From: Ktedonobacteria bacterium
GTDB lineage: Bacteria; Chloroflexota; Ktedonobacteria; Ktedonobacterales; JACDGC01
NCBI GenBank assembly: GCA_027459785.1
Contig: DAIDGU010000016.1
Span: 100,498 to 164,497 of the forward strand
DNA length: 64,000 bases
Direction: 5' to 3'
In this document: piece after piece, positions 54,818 to 63,464 of the stretch
Numbering within the stretch: the first letter of the stretch is position 1
Layout: every line of letters starts with the position of its first letter
Translations under genes and position numbers: made by a program
Notes under the pieces: generated by a model
What the model saw: only the letters and a program-made list of their open reading frames with translations
What the model was told of the DNA's origin: nothing
Databases searched by the model: none

Positions 54818-55993
54818 ATGGACTTTACCTTGCGTGGCGCACGCCTGGTGGATGCCGAGATGGATCTGGCGGCGGGGGCATTGACGGTCGCTGGCGGAAG
54901 CATCCGGGCGGTTGGCGCTGCCCCTGAGCCCGATGAGCGCGTCATCGATGCTCACGGGTTGCTGGTGACGCCTGGTTTCATTGATGTGCATACTCACGGC
55001 GGCGGCGGGTGCAATCTGCATACGGTGCTGGCCGAAGAGATCCTTACCTATGCCCGCTGGGTGCCAGCGACCGGCGTCACTGCGTTCTTGATCGGCGTGG
55101 TCGGCACGCCGGGGGCGCTGCCCGCCGCGCAATTGCAGACGGCAGCGCGGGCCGTCGGCCCGCCAGGGAGCGGGGCGGAGCCGTTGGGCATTCACCTGGA
55201 AGGGCCGTTCATCAACGAGCGGCGGCGCGGCGCGCACCTGCCGGACTGGCTGCGGCTGCCCAACGACGCCGACACAGAGACCATCCTCGCGCTCTGCGAT
55301 GGCAAGCTGCGCCTCATCACGCTGGCCCCCGAACTGCAGGGCGCGGCGGGGATGATCCGCCGCATGCGCGCGGCGGGCGTGACGGTGAGCATCGGCCACA
55401 CTGACGCAACTTACGAGGAGGCGCTGGAAGCCGTGGCCCTGGGCGCGACGCATATGACGCATTGCTGCAACGCCATGCGCCCGCTGCACCACCGCGACGC
55501 CGGACCGCTGGGCGCGCTGGGCCGCGTGACGGATATCGCTGGCGAGGTCATCGCCGACGGCATGCACGTGCATCCCGCGATGGTGCAGATCCTCTTTCGC
55601 ATCCTGGGGCCGGAGCGTATGATCATCGTCACGGACGCCCTGGCCGCCGCTGGCAGCGCCGAACTCCACTTCGACTTCGCCGGCCAGCCGGCGCATATCG
55701 ATCACGGTGTCGCGCGCCTGGCGGATGGCACGATCACCGGCAGCGTGCTGACGATGGACGCGGCGCTGCGTAACGTCCTGCGCATGACGGATGCGACGCT
55801 TTCCCAGGCCGTCGGCATGCTCTCGCGCAATCCCGCCCGCGCCGCGCAGGTGGCCGACCGCAAGGGATTGCTGCGCCCTGGCTACGACGCCGACCTGCTC
55901 GTCTTCGATGCCGACCTGAATCTGCTGGCAACGATCTGCTATGGCGAGGTAGCCTACGCCTCGGCGGCATGGCTGGCGCGGGACGACGGATGA
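54818..55993 (+). CDS. nagA: N-acetylglucosamine-6-phosphate deacetylase NagA, 391 aa
   Basis: Removes the acetyl group from GlcNAc-6-phosphate, the product of the MurQ step, feeding glucosamine-6-phosphate to metabolism. Marks: TPGFIDVHTHGGGG (metal His pair), GIHLEGPFINERRRGAH (metal Glu), VSIGHTDATYEEA and MTHCCNAMRPLHHRD (metal His residues), and VTDALAAAG with the catalytic Asp. ATG follows CGGAGAAAGCATGT. Divergent from the murQ-side operon and probably under the same GntR regulator. Full length. Confidence 0.94.
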   Translation: MDFTLRGARLVDAEMDLAAGALTVAGGSIRAVGAAPEPDERVIDAHGLLVTPGFIDVHTHGGGGCNLHTVLAEEILTYARWVPATGVTAFLIGVVGTPGALPAAQLQTAARAVGPPGSGAEPLGIHLEGPFINERRRGAHLPDWLRLPNDADTETILALCDGKLRLITLAPELQGAAGMIRRMRAAGVTVSIGHTDATYEEALEAVALGATHMTHCCNAMRPLHHRDAGPLGALGRVTDIAGEVIADGMHVHPAMVQILFRILGPERMIIVTDALAAAGSAELHFDFAGQPAHIDHGVARLADGTITGSVLTMDAALRNVLRMTDATLSQAVGMLSRNPARAAQVADRKGLLRPGYDADLLVFDADLNLLATICYGEVAYASAAWLARDDG

Positions 55994-56100
55994 TTGATGA
56001 TGGTTCAGGTTGGCGATGACGAGCGAGCCGTTGAAAGCATACCAGGACGGCGAGCGGGCGTAGGATGGCGGGCGGCGATGCGATGGGGACGGGGAACGGC

Positions 56101-56179
56101 GGGCGGTTGCAACCGCGCCAGACGCGGGCGGTTGAAACCGCGCCTAAGGGCTACGCCACGAAACCCACCTACGTGGGTT
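56101..56179. repeat. Second copy of the GGCGCGGTTTyAACCGCC repeat
   Basis: GGGCGGTTGCAACCGC and GGGCGGTTGAAACCGC in tandem are followed by GCCTAAGGGCTACGCCACGAA and a palindrome ACCCACCTACGTGGGTT. Reversed, it matches 43284-43338 block by block. Confidence 0.65.
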
Positions 56180-56266
56180 GATCGCATTGCCGGGCAACAG
56201 GATCGCTAGGAGGCAGGGGCGACCACCAGGGTCCGTCCCTACAGACCGTGGGGTGATATATTGCGT

Positions 56267-56324
56267 GGGGTGGACATTCTTGTCCACCGGGTTCCCTTCC
56301 GTGGGGCGGACATTCTTGTCCGCC
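56267..56324. repeat. Dispersed palindromes, two copies
   Basis: GGGGTGGACATTCTTGTCCACC and GGGGCGGACATTCTTGTCCGCC, 14 bp apart. In each the two arms have changed together (T-A versus C-G), so pairing is kept. Confidence 0.75.
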
Positions 56325-56361
56325 AACGTACCTGATTCATGTGCTAGAATAGGAGCATGGG

Positions 56362-56769
56362 ATGAAATTCTTCGGTACACGGCTGCTGGTGAGCGATTTT
56401 CCGGCGGCATTGGTCTTTTGGCGCGATGTGATGCAACTGCCCGTAAAATATAGCGATGAGGCGATGGGCTATGCCTACTTTGAGGCGGAAAACGTGGCGC
56501 TGGAACTTTTCGACCGCGCCGAATTCACCGCCGCGCTGGGCCTCGCGCCACCCACTGCCCCGCCCGCCGGCCATCCCGTCGCGCTCGTCTTCAAGGTGGA
56601 TGATGTGGATGCGACCTATGCCGCGTTGGTAGCGCAGGGTGCCGCTCCGCTGGCCACGCCACAGGATCGCCCGGCATGGATGGCGCGCACGGCCCATGTG
56701 GGTGCGCCCGACGGCTATATCATCGAGATCTATAGCGCCTTGCCGGTGACAGACATCCCCACTGCGTAA
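56362..56769 (+). CDS. VOC-family (glyoxalase/bleomycin-resistance-like) protein, 135 aa
   Basis: Vicinal-oxygen-chelate fold: two beta-alpha-beta-beta-beta units, the first opening KFFGTRLLVSDFPAALVFWRDVMQLPV and the second ALVFKVDDVDATYAALVAQGA, closing with HVGAPDGYIIEIYSAL. The usual final metal Glu is present in YIIEIY. Metal-dependent isomerase, lyase or binding protein; substrate unknown. AGGAGCATGGG precedes the ATG. The methyltransferase gene follows after 55 bp. Confidence 0.85.
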   Translation: MKFFGTRLLVSDFPAALVFWRDVMQLPVKYSDEAMGYAYFEAENVALELFDRAEFTAALGLAPPTAPPAGHPVALVFKVDDVDATYAALVAQGAAPLATPQDRPAWMARTAHVGAPDGYIIEIYSALPVTDIPTA

Positions 56770-56823
56770 GCCGAGGGACGCGACCAGTGGCAGGCAGGGG
56801 TACTGAAAGCGAGGGTGACGCGG

Positions 56824-57573
56824 ATGACTGACCAGCCAAAAGGTGATTATTATGATGATCCCTCCCAAGTGCAAGCATATATCGAGAGCCGGCAAAGCGG
56901 GCTGAGCCGCAACGAATTGGTTGAAGAGCCGGCTTTCCTGGCACTGCTGGCCCCGGTGCCGCTCCAGGATCGCGCGTGTCTAGACCTGGGGTGCGGCTTT
57001 GGCCATTATAGTTCGATCCTGGCGAAGCGTGGCGGCGTTGTCACCGCGACAGATCGATCCGCCCTCATGCTCGCCGCAGCACACACCTCCCGACCCCATG
57101 AGCGCATCCATTATGAGCAGGTTGCAATGGAGGATGTGACATTTCCCGCCGCCACCTTCGATGTGGTGATCTCCAATATGGCACTGCATTACCTGGCAGA
57201 TCTTGCGGCGATGGTGAACAAGATCGCCGGCTGGACCAAGCCTGGTGGCACCTTCATCCTCACCGTGGAACATCCGATCTTCACGGCGGCGCGCGAAACA
57301 CCGCTAGGTATCTGGCAAGACGACACAACGCAGACCGAGTGGATCGTCACGCGTTATTTCGCACTGGGACCACGTCAGGGACCGTTTGGGCGACATTATC
57401 ATCACACCTTCCAGGAATATATCACCACCCTGCTGTCCGCAGGCTTTGTGCTGCAAGCGCTAGTTGAGCCGCAACCCTCGGCTGAGGCGCTGCGGCTCAA
57501 TCCCAATCTCATGCAAGATATACATCGCCCGGTCTTTTTAGGATTCCGTTGTTTACGTGTTCCTGAGCAGTGA
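56824..57573 (+). CDS. Class I SAM-dependent methyltransferase, 249 aa
   Basis: The SAM loop is LDLGCGFGHYSSILAKRG at about residues 55-72; the acidic strand end VTATDRS and MEDVTFPAATFDVVISNMALHYL follow in the usual order. The N-terminal DYYDDPSQVQAYIESRQSGLSRNE and the C-terminal HTFQEYITTLLSAGF match small-molecule methyltransferases (Methyltransf_11 type). Substrate unknown. The ATG chosen has GAGGGTGACGCG ahead; a GTG nine bases earlier is possible. Probably co-transcribed with the VOC gene. Confidence 0.88.
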   Translation: MTDQPKGDYYDDPSQVQAYIESRQSGLSRNELVEEPAFLALLAPVPLQDRACLDLGCGFGHYSSILAKRGGVVTATDRSALMLAAAHTSRPHERIHYEQVAMEDVTFPAATFDVVISNMALHYLADLAAMVNKIAGWTKPGGTFILTVEHPIFTAARETPLGIWQDDTTQTEWIVTRYFALGPRQGPFGRHYHHTFQEYITTLLSAGFVLQALVEPQPSAEALRLNPNLMQDIHRPVFLGFRCLRVPEQ

Positions 57574-57648
57574 GCCGAGGGAATGCTTGTGACCATTAGA
57601 ACTACTGCTTTTTCGGCGCAAACTTCATTCCGGCAACAAACAATGCGA

Positions 57649-57668
57649 GGCGGACATTCCTGTCCGCC
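57649..57668. repeat. Dispersed palindrome, perfect copy
   Basis: GGCGGACATTCCTGTCCGCC lies in the 120-bp gap between two convergent genes and has eight perfectly paired bases on each side of the centre. Position and form would suit a transcription stop for both genes, though no T-run follows. Confidence 0.8.
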
Positions 57669-57697
57669 CCATGTATAGAGATGATCGCCGAAGAATG

Positions 57698-58177
57698 TTA
57701 TGCTTGTTGCTGGTCGCGGGCCAGGTCGCGGGCGACGAGCATCACGCAGCCTGCCGCCAGCACGAGATCTTTCAGCAAGAATTGGCCGGCCAGAGTCAGG
57801 TGGGGGAAGCCCTGGCTACCATACGACACCATCGGTGCGACCAGGAAGATCGTCAGCGTGCCGGCGAAAAGTAGCACGGCGAAGAGGGCGACATAGCGTA
57901 CCGCGTGATTGGTCAGCAGGAAGGCCGCCGCGACGACTTCCAGCACGCCCAGACCGTAGACGAACGATTTCGCCGCCAGGAAGGGCAGCGAGGCGTGTAA
58001 GAGGCCGACGACCGGCGTGGGATCGGCGAACTTCAACGCGCCGATCCAGAGCAGAATGATGCCCAGACTGAGGCGCAGGAAAGGTGTGGCAATGCGCTGC
58101 GCGATGGTGAAGGCCGGCTCCAGCGTCATATCCAGCGTCTCGTTGATGGACGGTTTCATCGAAGTGGTGTTTTGCAT
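57698..58177 (-). CDS. DoxX/DUF417-like membrane protein, 159 aa
   Basis: Four transmembrane helices are visible: FLRLSLGIILLWIGALKFADP, FVYGLGVLEVVAAAFLLT, YVALFAVLLFAGTLTIFLVA and FLLKDLVLAAGCVMLVA. The first has the conserved W-GxxKF pattern of DoxX/YkgB-type proteins, some of which are tied to oxidative or chlorine stress. The function is not known here. Start ATG has AAGGAGAACACCTACC upstream; a longer frame has no family similarity. It stands alone. Confidence 0.82.
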   Translation of the reverse strand: MQNTTSMKPSINETLDMTLEPAFTIAQRIATPFLRLSLGIILLWIGALKFADPTPVVGLLHASLPFLAAKSFVYGLGVLEVVAAAFLLTNHAVRYVALFAVLLFAGTLTIFLVAPMVSYGSQGFPHLTLAGQFLLKDLVLAAGCVMLVARDLARDQQQA

Positions 58178-58364
58178 GGTAGGTGTTCTCCTTTTGGCCC
58201 GCATGCCTCTTGTGGCACGCCAGGCGACCCAATGATGTTCGAGTTCGGTCAGGTTCTCAGCAGGTTCGTAAGCCGCCAAGAAGTTTTTCAACTCACATCA
58301 TCTTGTCTGAAGAACACCTCTATGTGTTACACGATCTTTTTGAAAGACGCGGGAAGCCAGGGGA

Positions 58365-59240
58365 TCAGGCGTCGGCCAGCGCCGCGACGACGGGGGCGAA
58401 GCGCGCGATCTGCGCCGGACTGGAATCCGGCAGCATCACCATCAGGTGGCGCACGCCGACGGCGGCGAACCCTTGGAAGGCGGCGATCACCTCGTCCGCT
58501 GTGCCGGTGATGACGCGCGGGTTGGCCTCGGCGCTCTCGCCGGGCGACAGGATGCGCGCCTCGGTGCCGACGGTCAGTTCAAGCGTCGCGGGGTCGCGCC
58601 CGACCTCTTGGCAAGCGGTGAGCATATCGGCGTAGCGCGTGGAGACGGCCTCCGGCGTGGTATGCCAGGCGGTGTTCCAGGCGTCGGCGTAGCGCGCGGC
58701 CAATTGCAACATGCGCGGGCGCTTGCCGGCGATCAGGATCGGCGGGCCGCCGGGCGTCGGCCCGCGTGGGATGAGGACAGCATCGCGCGCCTGCACATAT
58801 TTGCCGGTGAAATCGACCTGTCCCTCGCGCAACAGCGGGACGATCACCTGCAAGGCTTCCGCGAAGCGCCCGGCGAGATGGTCGAAGGGATAGCCGAATG
58901 TATCGAATTCCGGCTGATGCCAGCCCGCACCCAGCCCTAATATGAAGCGTCCATTACTCACCTCGTCCAGCGCGTCGGCGATCTTCGCCAGTAGAGAGGG
59001 ATTGCGAAACGCCGTGCAGGCCACCAGGGGGCCGAGGGTGATGCGGCTGGTCACGGCGGCGAGGCCGCTCAAGAAGGTGAAGACCTCCCAAAAGCCCTCC
59101 GCGGCCTGATCGGGGAAGCGGTGAAAGAAGTGGTCCGCCAGCCACAGCGACGCGAAGCCGGCATCTTCAGCGGCCAGCGCCATCTCGCGTAGCGCCTGAA
59201 AGCGAGTTTGGGGGTCAAAGGGCATGAATCCTAGTTTCAC
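58365..59240 (-). CDS. LLM-class F420-dependent oxidoreductase, 291 aa
   Basis: Luciferase-like TIM-barrel protein, predicted F420 user. GTG start (GTGAAACTAGG) with AGGAAACAACCTTC ahead. Marks: [46 protein letters not shown] and the C-terminal PRVITGTADEVIAAFQGF. It is similar in plan to the 6657-7625 gene but shorter. The divergent gene next to it encodes a Ddn-like F420 protein, which supports F420 use. Substrate unknown. Confidence 0.87.
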   Translation of the reverse strand: MKLGFMPFDPQTRFQALREMALAAEDAGFASLWLADHFFHRFPDQAAEGFWEVFTFLSGLAAVTSRITLGPLVACTAFRNPSLLAKIADALDEVSNGRFILGLGAGWHQPEFDTFGYPFDHLAGRFAEALQVIVPLLREGQVDFTGKYVQARDAVLIPRGPTPGGPPILIAGKRPRMLQLAARYADAWNTAWHTTPEAVSTRYADMLTACQEVGRDPATLELTVGTEARILSPGESAEANPRVITGTADEVIAAFQGFAAVGVRHLMVMLPDSSPAQIARFAPVVAALADA

Positions 59241-59570
59241 GAAGGTTGTTTCCTCTCGCGCGATTGCATGTACGCCCGCCCTAACGCTGGGCCGGCACCT
59301 TAAACGCTATCACGCTTTTGCTGGGGGTGCCATTCGCTCCTGTTTTTTAGTCATTCGCCCGCGCACATTGGTTTCAATTCATACCAATCGCCAGATCAAT
59401 ACCAACGCAAGTTGCGCTAAGGCGCGGGATCGGCGAGAGGGTCGAAAATTCCTCCGATGTCGCTATCCTTTGGAGCCGGCATCTCCTGCCATTTTGGCCA
59501 CCACTTGCAATCTTTATCGAGGATGCGGCATGATCATAATCAGATATATCTCAATCATAGGAGCAGGACA
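59241..59570. other. Divergent intergenic region, 330 bp
   Basis: No gene seen. It must contain the promoters of the two F420-type genes. AGGAG lies seven bases before the right-hand start. I see no clear operator. Confidence 0.4.
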
Positions 59571-60122
59571 ATGGCGCAACGACAAGGTACAGGCGCGGGC
59601 CGCGCGCGGTTGATCGCTGGCCTGGCGCTGACAGGCGTGGGAGTGGGCGTGGGGATCGCGCTAGCGAAGCGCGCGAAGCTGCCCGCGAATATCCGCGAGT
59701 TCAACAAACGCTTCACCAATCCGCTGATGCTGCGCTCCGTCGCGCGGGGGGAGCGCGGCAATCTGGGCGTCATCATCCATCGCGGGCGCACGTCGGGCCG
59801 CGAATTCACCACTCCCGTGCGCATCGACCCGATCCCCGGCGGCTTCCTCATCCCCTTGCCCTACGGCACCGACACGGATTGGCTCAAGAATATCCGGGCG
59901 GCGGGGGGGACGACGCTACGTTTTCATGGGCAAGATGTCGCGGTGGATCAGCCTGAGATCATCGACGCCGCGACCGCGCTGACGATGTTGCCGGCAACTT
60001 CAGCAATCGCGGTGTGCCTGATGCGCATCAAGCATTACGTGCGCCTGCACCGCGTGGATCGTCCGGCGGCTCTCTCGGCTGAAGAGGCACGCATGCACGA
60101 TCACCAGCAGCACATCGGGTAG
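59571..60122 (+). CDS. Ddn-family F420-dependent nitroreductase-like protein, 183 aa
   Basis: Deazaflavin-dependent nitroreductase fold (split beta-barrel). After a basic N-terminus there is one hydrophobic segment (LIAGLALTGVGVGVGIALA), probably a membrane anchor. The family core follows: NLGVIIHRGRTSGREFTTPVRI, FLIPLPYGTDTDWLKNIRAAG and RFHGQDVAV. These residues bind F420 in mycobacterial Ddn. Role unknown; perhaps quinone reduction. AGGAGCAGGACA precedes the ATG. Confidence 0.85.
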   Translation: MAQRQGTGAGRARLIAGLALTGVGVGVGIALAKRAKLPANIREFNKRFTNPLMLRSVARGERGNLGVIIHRGRTSGREFTTPVRIDPIPGGFLIPLPYGTDTDWLKNIRAAGGTTLRFHGQDVAVDQPEIIDAATALTMLPATSAIAVCLMRIKHYVRLHRVDRPAALSAEEARMHDHQQHIG

Positions 60123-60181
60123 TGCTGACGTCGGCACGCGCACCGTATGGCACCAGCGGGAGATAGCAAGCTTTCGGCAAA

Positions 60182-60201
60182 GGCGGACATTCCTGTCCGC
60201 C
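60182..60201. repeat. Dispersed palindrome, perfect copy
   Basis: GGCGGACATTCCTGTCCGCC again, followed by two tandem units of GGGAGAATGATCCACCC at about 60211-60250. It lies between the convergent Ddn-like and valS genes. Confidence 0.8.
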
Positions 60202-60260
60202 CCACGCTCTGGGAGAATGATCCACCCCACACATCGGGAGAATGATCCACCCTCAACAGG

Positions 60261-63038
60261 CTATTCACCCAACTCGGCCCGGCGGGCGCGCAGCTTGACC
60301 AGCGCGTCTTCCTGCGCCACCAGGCGGTCGCGTTCGGCCTGAACGACCTCCGGCTTGGCGCGCGAGACGAACTGCGCGTTCGCCAGCTTCGTGCGGATGC
60401 GTTCGGCGTCGGCCTCGCCCTTGGCGATAGCGTCGTCCAGCCGCGCCCGCTCCTTGGCCAGATCAACCAGCCCCGCCAGCGGCAAATAGACCTCGACGCC
60501 TTCCACCAGCAGCGTGATCGCCTGCTCTGGCTTCTTGGTCAACTTCGTCACAATCTCCGGCGGCTCCGTCAGCGCCAGCCGCGCGATGATCGCGCTCTGC
60601 TCGCGCAGCAGCTTCGCCCGCGCCCCACCGACCAGGATCACCTGAATGCGCCGGTGCGGCTCGACCTCAGCGGACTGGCGCGCATCGCGGATGCGCGTGA
60701 TCAATGCTTGCAGCAGCGCGAAATCCGCCTCCGCTTTATCATCGATCTGTCGCAGATCAGCCGTGGGCCACGGCGCGACGATCAGCGCCGGGCGCGGCAA
60801 CAGCAGTCCGTCACCACTCGCCCCCGCCGTTGCCTCATTTTTAGGCCCATTCGTGGCCTTCGTGGCCTTTTCGTGGTCTTCGTGTTCTCGTCCCCCGATC
60901 AGGTATTGCCACAACTCCTCCGTGACGAACGGCATGAAAGGATGCAGCAGCCGCAAGGCGCGATCCAGCACCGACCGCAGGATCGCCGCCGTGGTCGCCT
61001 GTGCCGCCGCGTCGCCCGCCATCTGGATCTTGGCGATTTCCAGATACCAGTCGCAGTATTCCGACCAGATGAAATCGTAGATCTGCCGGCCCGCCTCGCC
61101 GAACTGGAACTCATCGATCAGCCGCGTGACCTCGCGCGTCAGCCGTTGCGCCCGCGCCAGCAGCCACTTATCCGCCAGCGTGCGCGGCTTGATGCGCTCC
61201 AGCGGCGTCAGCGGCCCGGCGTAATCCGCCGTCGTCATCAGGACGTAGCGCCCCGCGTTCCAGATCTTATTGGCGAAATTGCGGTTGCCCTCGATGCGTT
61301 GCGGCGACAGCTTGATGTCGTTGCCCGGCGTCGAACTCGTCGCCAGGGTGAAGCGTAGCGCATCCGCGCCATATTGATCGATGGTTTCCAGCGGGTCCAG
61401 GCCGTTTTTCAGCGACTTACTGACTTTGCGGCCTTTGTCGTCGCGGATCAGCCCGTGCAGGTAGACGGTGTGAAACGGCACCGCGCCGGTGAAATGGATG
61501 CCCGCCATGACCATCCGCGCGACCCAAAAGAAGATGATGTCATAGCCAGTCTCCAAGACGCTCGTCGGGTAATACGCCGCCAGATCGGGCGTTTTATCGG
61601 GCCAGCCGAGCGTGCTGAAAGGCCACAGCCACGAGCTGAACCAGGTATCCAGCACATCGGGATCTTGCGTCAGTTCCGCGCTGTCGCACTTCGGGCAGGT
61701 CGCCGGATCATCCCGGCTGACGGTCGTCGCGCCACATGCCGCGCAGTACCACGCGGGGATGCGGTGGCCCCACCACAACTGGCGTGAGATGTTCCAGTCG
61801 CGGATGTTTGCCAACCAGTTCGTATAGGTCTTGCTGAAACGTTCCGGCACAAAGGTCAACTGCCCGTAGCGTAGCGCGTTCAGCGCGGGCGTTGCCAGCG
61901 GCTGCATCTTGACGAACCATTGTTTCGAGATCAGCGGCTCGACGACCGTGTCGCAGCGTTCGCAGTGGCCGATGGGGATCGTGTAATCCTCCTGCTTGAC
62001 GATGCGCCCCGCCGCCTCAAGGTCCGCCAGCACGCGCGCCCGCGCCTCGTAGCGATCCAGCCCCGCATATTTGCCAGCATGCTCCGTCATCTTCGCGTCG
62101 AAGCCGATGACCTGGATCTGCGGCAGATCGTGGCGCTGGCCGATCTCGAAGTCGGTCGGGTCGTGCGCTGGCGTGACCTTGACCGCGCCGGTGCCGAAGC
62201 TCAGCTCCACGGCGTCGTCTGGGACGATGGGGATGGGGCGGCCCAGCAAGGGCAAAATGACCGTGCGCCCGATCCACGCCTGGTAACGTTCGTCGGTGGG
62301 ATGCACCGCGATGGCCGTGTCGCCCAGCATCGTTTCCGGTCGCGTGGTGGCCACGACGATCTGTAAGCCCTCCGGCGGATCGCCCTCTTGCGGCTCTAGC
62401 GGATAGCTGATATACGTCAGCTTGCCTGCCGTGTCCTGGTTGATAACTTCGAGATCGGAGATGGCGCTCATGCAGCGCGGACACCAGTTGATGATGCGCT
62501 CGCCCCGATAGATCAGCCCCTCGTCATACAGCGTGACGAAAACCTCGCGGACGGCGCGCGACAAGCCCTCATCCAGCGTGAAACGCTCGCGTGACCATTC
62601 GACGGACGCGCCGAAGCGCCGCGTCTGCGTCTGGATGCGCTGCTTGTAGCTGGCGACCCATTCCCAGACCTGTTCGATGAATTTCTCGCGGCCCAGTTTG
62701 TGGCGATTGGTCCCCTGCTCCGCGATGTGTTTTTCGACGACGGTCTGGGTGGCGATGCCGGCATGATCCTCGCCCGGCACCCAGACCGTCGGCTCGCCGC
62801 GCATGCGATGATAGCGGATCATGATGTCTTCGAGCGTCACGGTGAGCATATGGCCCATGTGCAAGACGCCCGTGACATTCGGCGGCGGCAGGCTGATGAC
62901 GAACGGTTGTTTGTCTGGATCGGGGCGCGGCTGGAAATAGCCGCCCGCCTCCCAGAACTGGTAGATGCGCTGCTCGACCTTGCCCGGCTCATAGCCCTTG
63001 GGCAGATCCAGCGCGGGGCGCGGTTCGGTCGTGGTCAT
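60261..63038 (-). CDS. valS: Valyl-tRNA synthetase, 925 aa
   Basis: Charges tRNA-Val with valine. Class I marks: PPPNVTGVLHMGH (HIGH) at about residues 47-59 and RKVSKSLKNG (KMSKS) around 545. The large editing domain lies between, with a zinc-binding CxxC pair in CAACG..CPKC. The anticodon domain follows, and the C-terminal 65 residues are the coiled-coil arm that identifies ValRS (LAKERARLDDAI..). Start ATG follows AGGAGGTACCGCACCC, inside the region after the T-box terminator; a longer frame upstream is the T-box itself. Regulated by tRNA-Val charging through that leader. Confidence 0.96.
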   Translation of the reverse strand: MTTTEPRPALDLPKGYEPGKVEQRIYQFWEAGGYFQPRPDPDKQPFVISLPPPNVTGVLHMGHMLTVTLEDIMIRYHRMRGEPTVWVPGEDHAGIATQTVVEKHIAEQGTNRHKLGREKFIEQVWEWVASYKQRIQTQTRRFGASVEWSRERFTLDEGLSRAVREVFVTLYDEGLIYRGERIINWCPRCMSAISDLEVINQDTAGKLTYISYPLEPQEGDPPEGLQIVVATTRPETMLGDTAIAVHPTDERYQAWIGRTVILPLLGRPIPIVPDDAVELSFGTGAVKVTPAHDPTDFEIGQRHDLPQIQVIGFDAKMTEHAGKYAGLDRYEARARVLADLEAAGRIVKQEDYTIPIGHCERCDTVVEPLISKQWFVKMQPLATPALNALRYGQLTFVPERFSKTYTNWLANIRDWNISRQLWWGHRIPAWYCAACGATTVSRDDPATCPKCDSAELTQDPDVLDTWFSSWLWPFSTLGWPDKTPDLAAYYPTSVLETGYDIIFFWVARMVMAGIHFTGAVPFHTVYLHGLIRDDKGRKVSKSLKNGLDPLETIDQYGADALRFTLATSSTPGNDIKLSPQRIEGNRNFANKIWNAGRYVLMTTADYAGPLTPLERIKPRTLADKWLLARAQRLTREVTRLIDEFQFGEAGRQIYDFIWSEYCDWYLEIAKIQMAGDAAAQATTAAILRSVLDRALRLLHPFMPFVTEELWQYLIGGREHEDHEKATKATNGPKNEATAGASGDGLLLPRPALIVAPWPTADLRQIDDKAEADFALLQALITRIRDARQSAEVEPHRRIQVILVGGARAKLLREQSAIIARLALTEPPEIVTKLTKKPEQAITLLVEGVEVYLPLAGLVDLAKERARLDDAIAKGEADAERIRTKLANAQFVSRAKPEVVQAERDRLVAQEDALVKLRARRAELGE

Positions 63039-63077
63039 AGGGTGCGGTACCTCCTGTGGTGCGGGGCGCAAGCGCCC

Positions 63078-63420
63078 ACAACAAACACGCCCCGCTCCCA
63101 TCAAGGGCGAGCGGGGCCGTCGCGGTACCACCTTGTTTGCACAGCACCACCATTCGTCGTGGGGCAGTCATTCCTGTCTGCCAAATCCTGTACTGGCGGG
63201 CAGCCATTCCTGTCTGCCAAATCCTGTACTGGCGGGCAGTCATTCCTGTCTGCCGGCTCACGACGTATGATTTGCCTGTGCCTCGAGGCGCGTAACGAGC
63301 GCGAACGCCAACACCTACTCAGCTTCAGTGCTGGGAGCGTGCGCGGGCCACGTTCACCACCGCGCGGCTGAGGATGGCTTGCAGCCGATGACCATCCCTC
63401 GCTGGCAGCGCGCGTGCGGT
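63078..63420 (-). promoter_or_regulatory. T-box riboswitch in the valS leader
   Basis: On the minus strand AAGGTGGTACCGCG (63121-63134) is the T-box that pairs with the free tRNA acceptor end. Directly after it GCCCCGCTCGCCC and GGGAGCGGGGC form a terminator stem (63089-63117), followed by GTGTTTGTTGT. Further upstream GATGGTC..GCTGCAAGCCATC (about 63366-63390) fits the distal part of stem I, and CTGAGTAGGTG (about 63313-63323) the conserved element after stem I. Uncharged tRNA-Val would prevent termination. I could not fix the specifier codon. The linker carries a tandem repeat. Confidence 0.85.
63162..63254. repeat. 36-bp tandem repeat inside the T-box leader, 2.6 copies
   Basis: Units begin at 63162, 63198 and 63234. 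Each holds the palindrome GGGCAGTCATTCCTGTCTGCC (one copy with GCC for GTC) and a spacer AAATCCTGTACTGGC; the last unit is cut after the palindrome. They lie between the stem I part and the antiterminator, where T-boxes have a variable linker. Confidence 0.85.
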
Positions 63421-63464
63421 TACTCATCCCGCGTCAAAGCTATGGGTATGCGATTGGTTTCAGT

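Larger units (their letters stand above)
55994..56361. other. Repeat-rich intergenic region, 368 bp
   Basis: No gene is seen. It holds a copy of the GGCGCGGTTTyAACCGCC repeat family and two palindromes of the GGCGGACATTC family, both listed. The region just before 56362 contains the ribosome-binding site TAGGAGCATGGG of the next gene. Confidence 0.6.
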
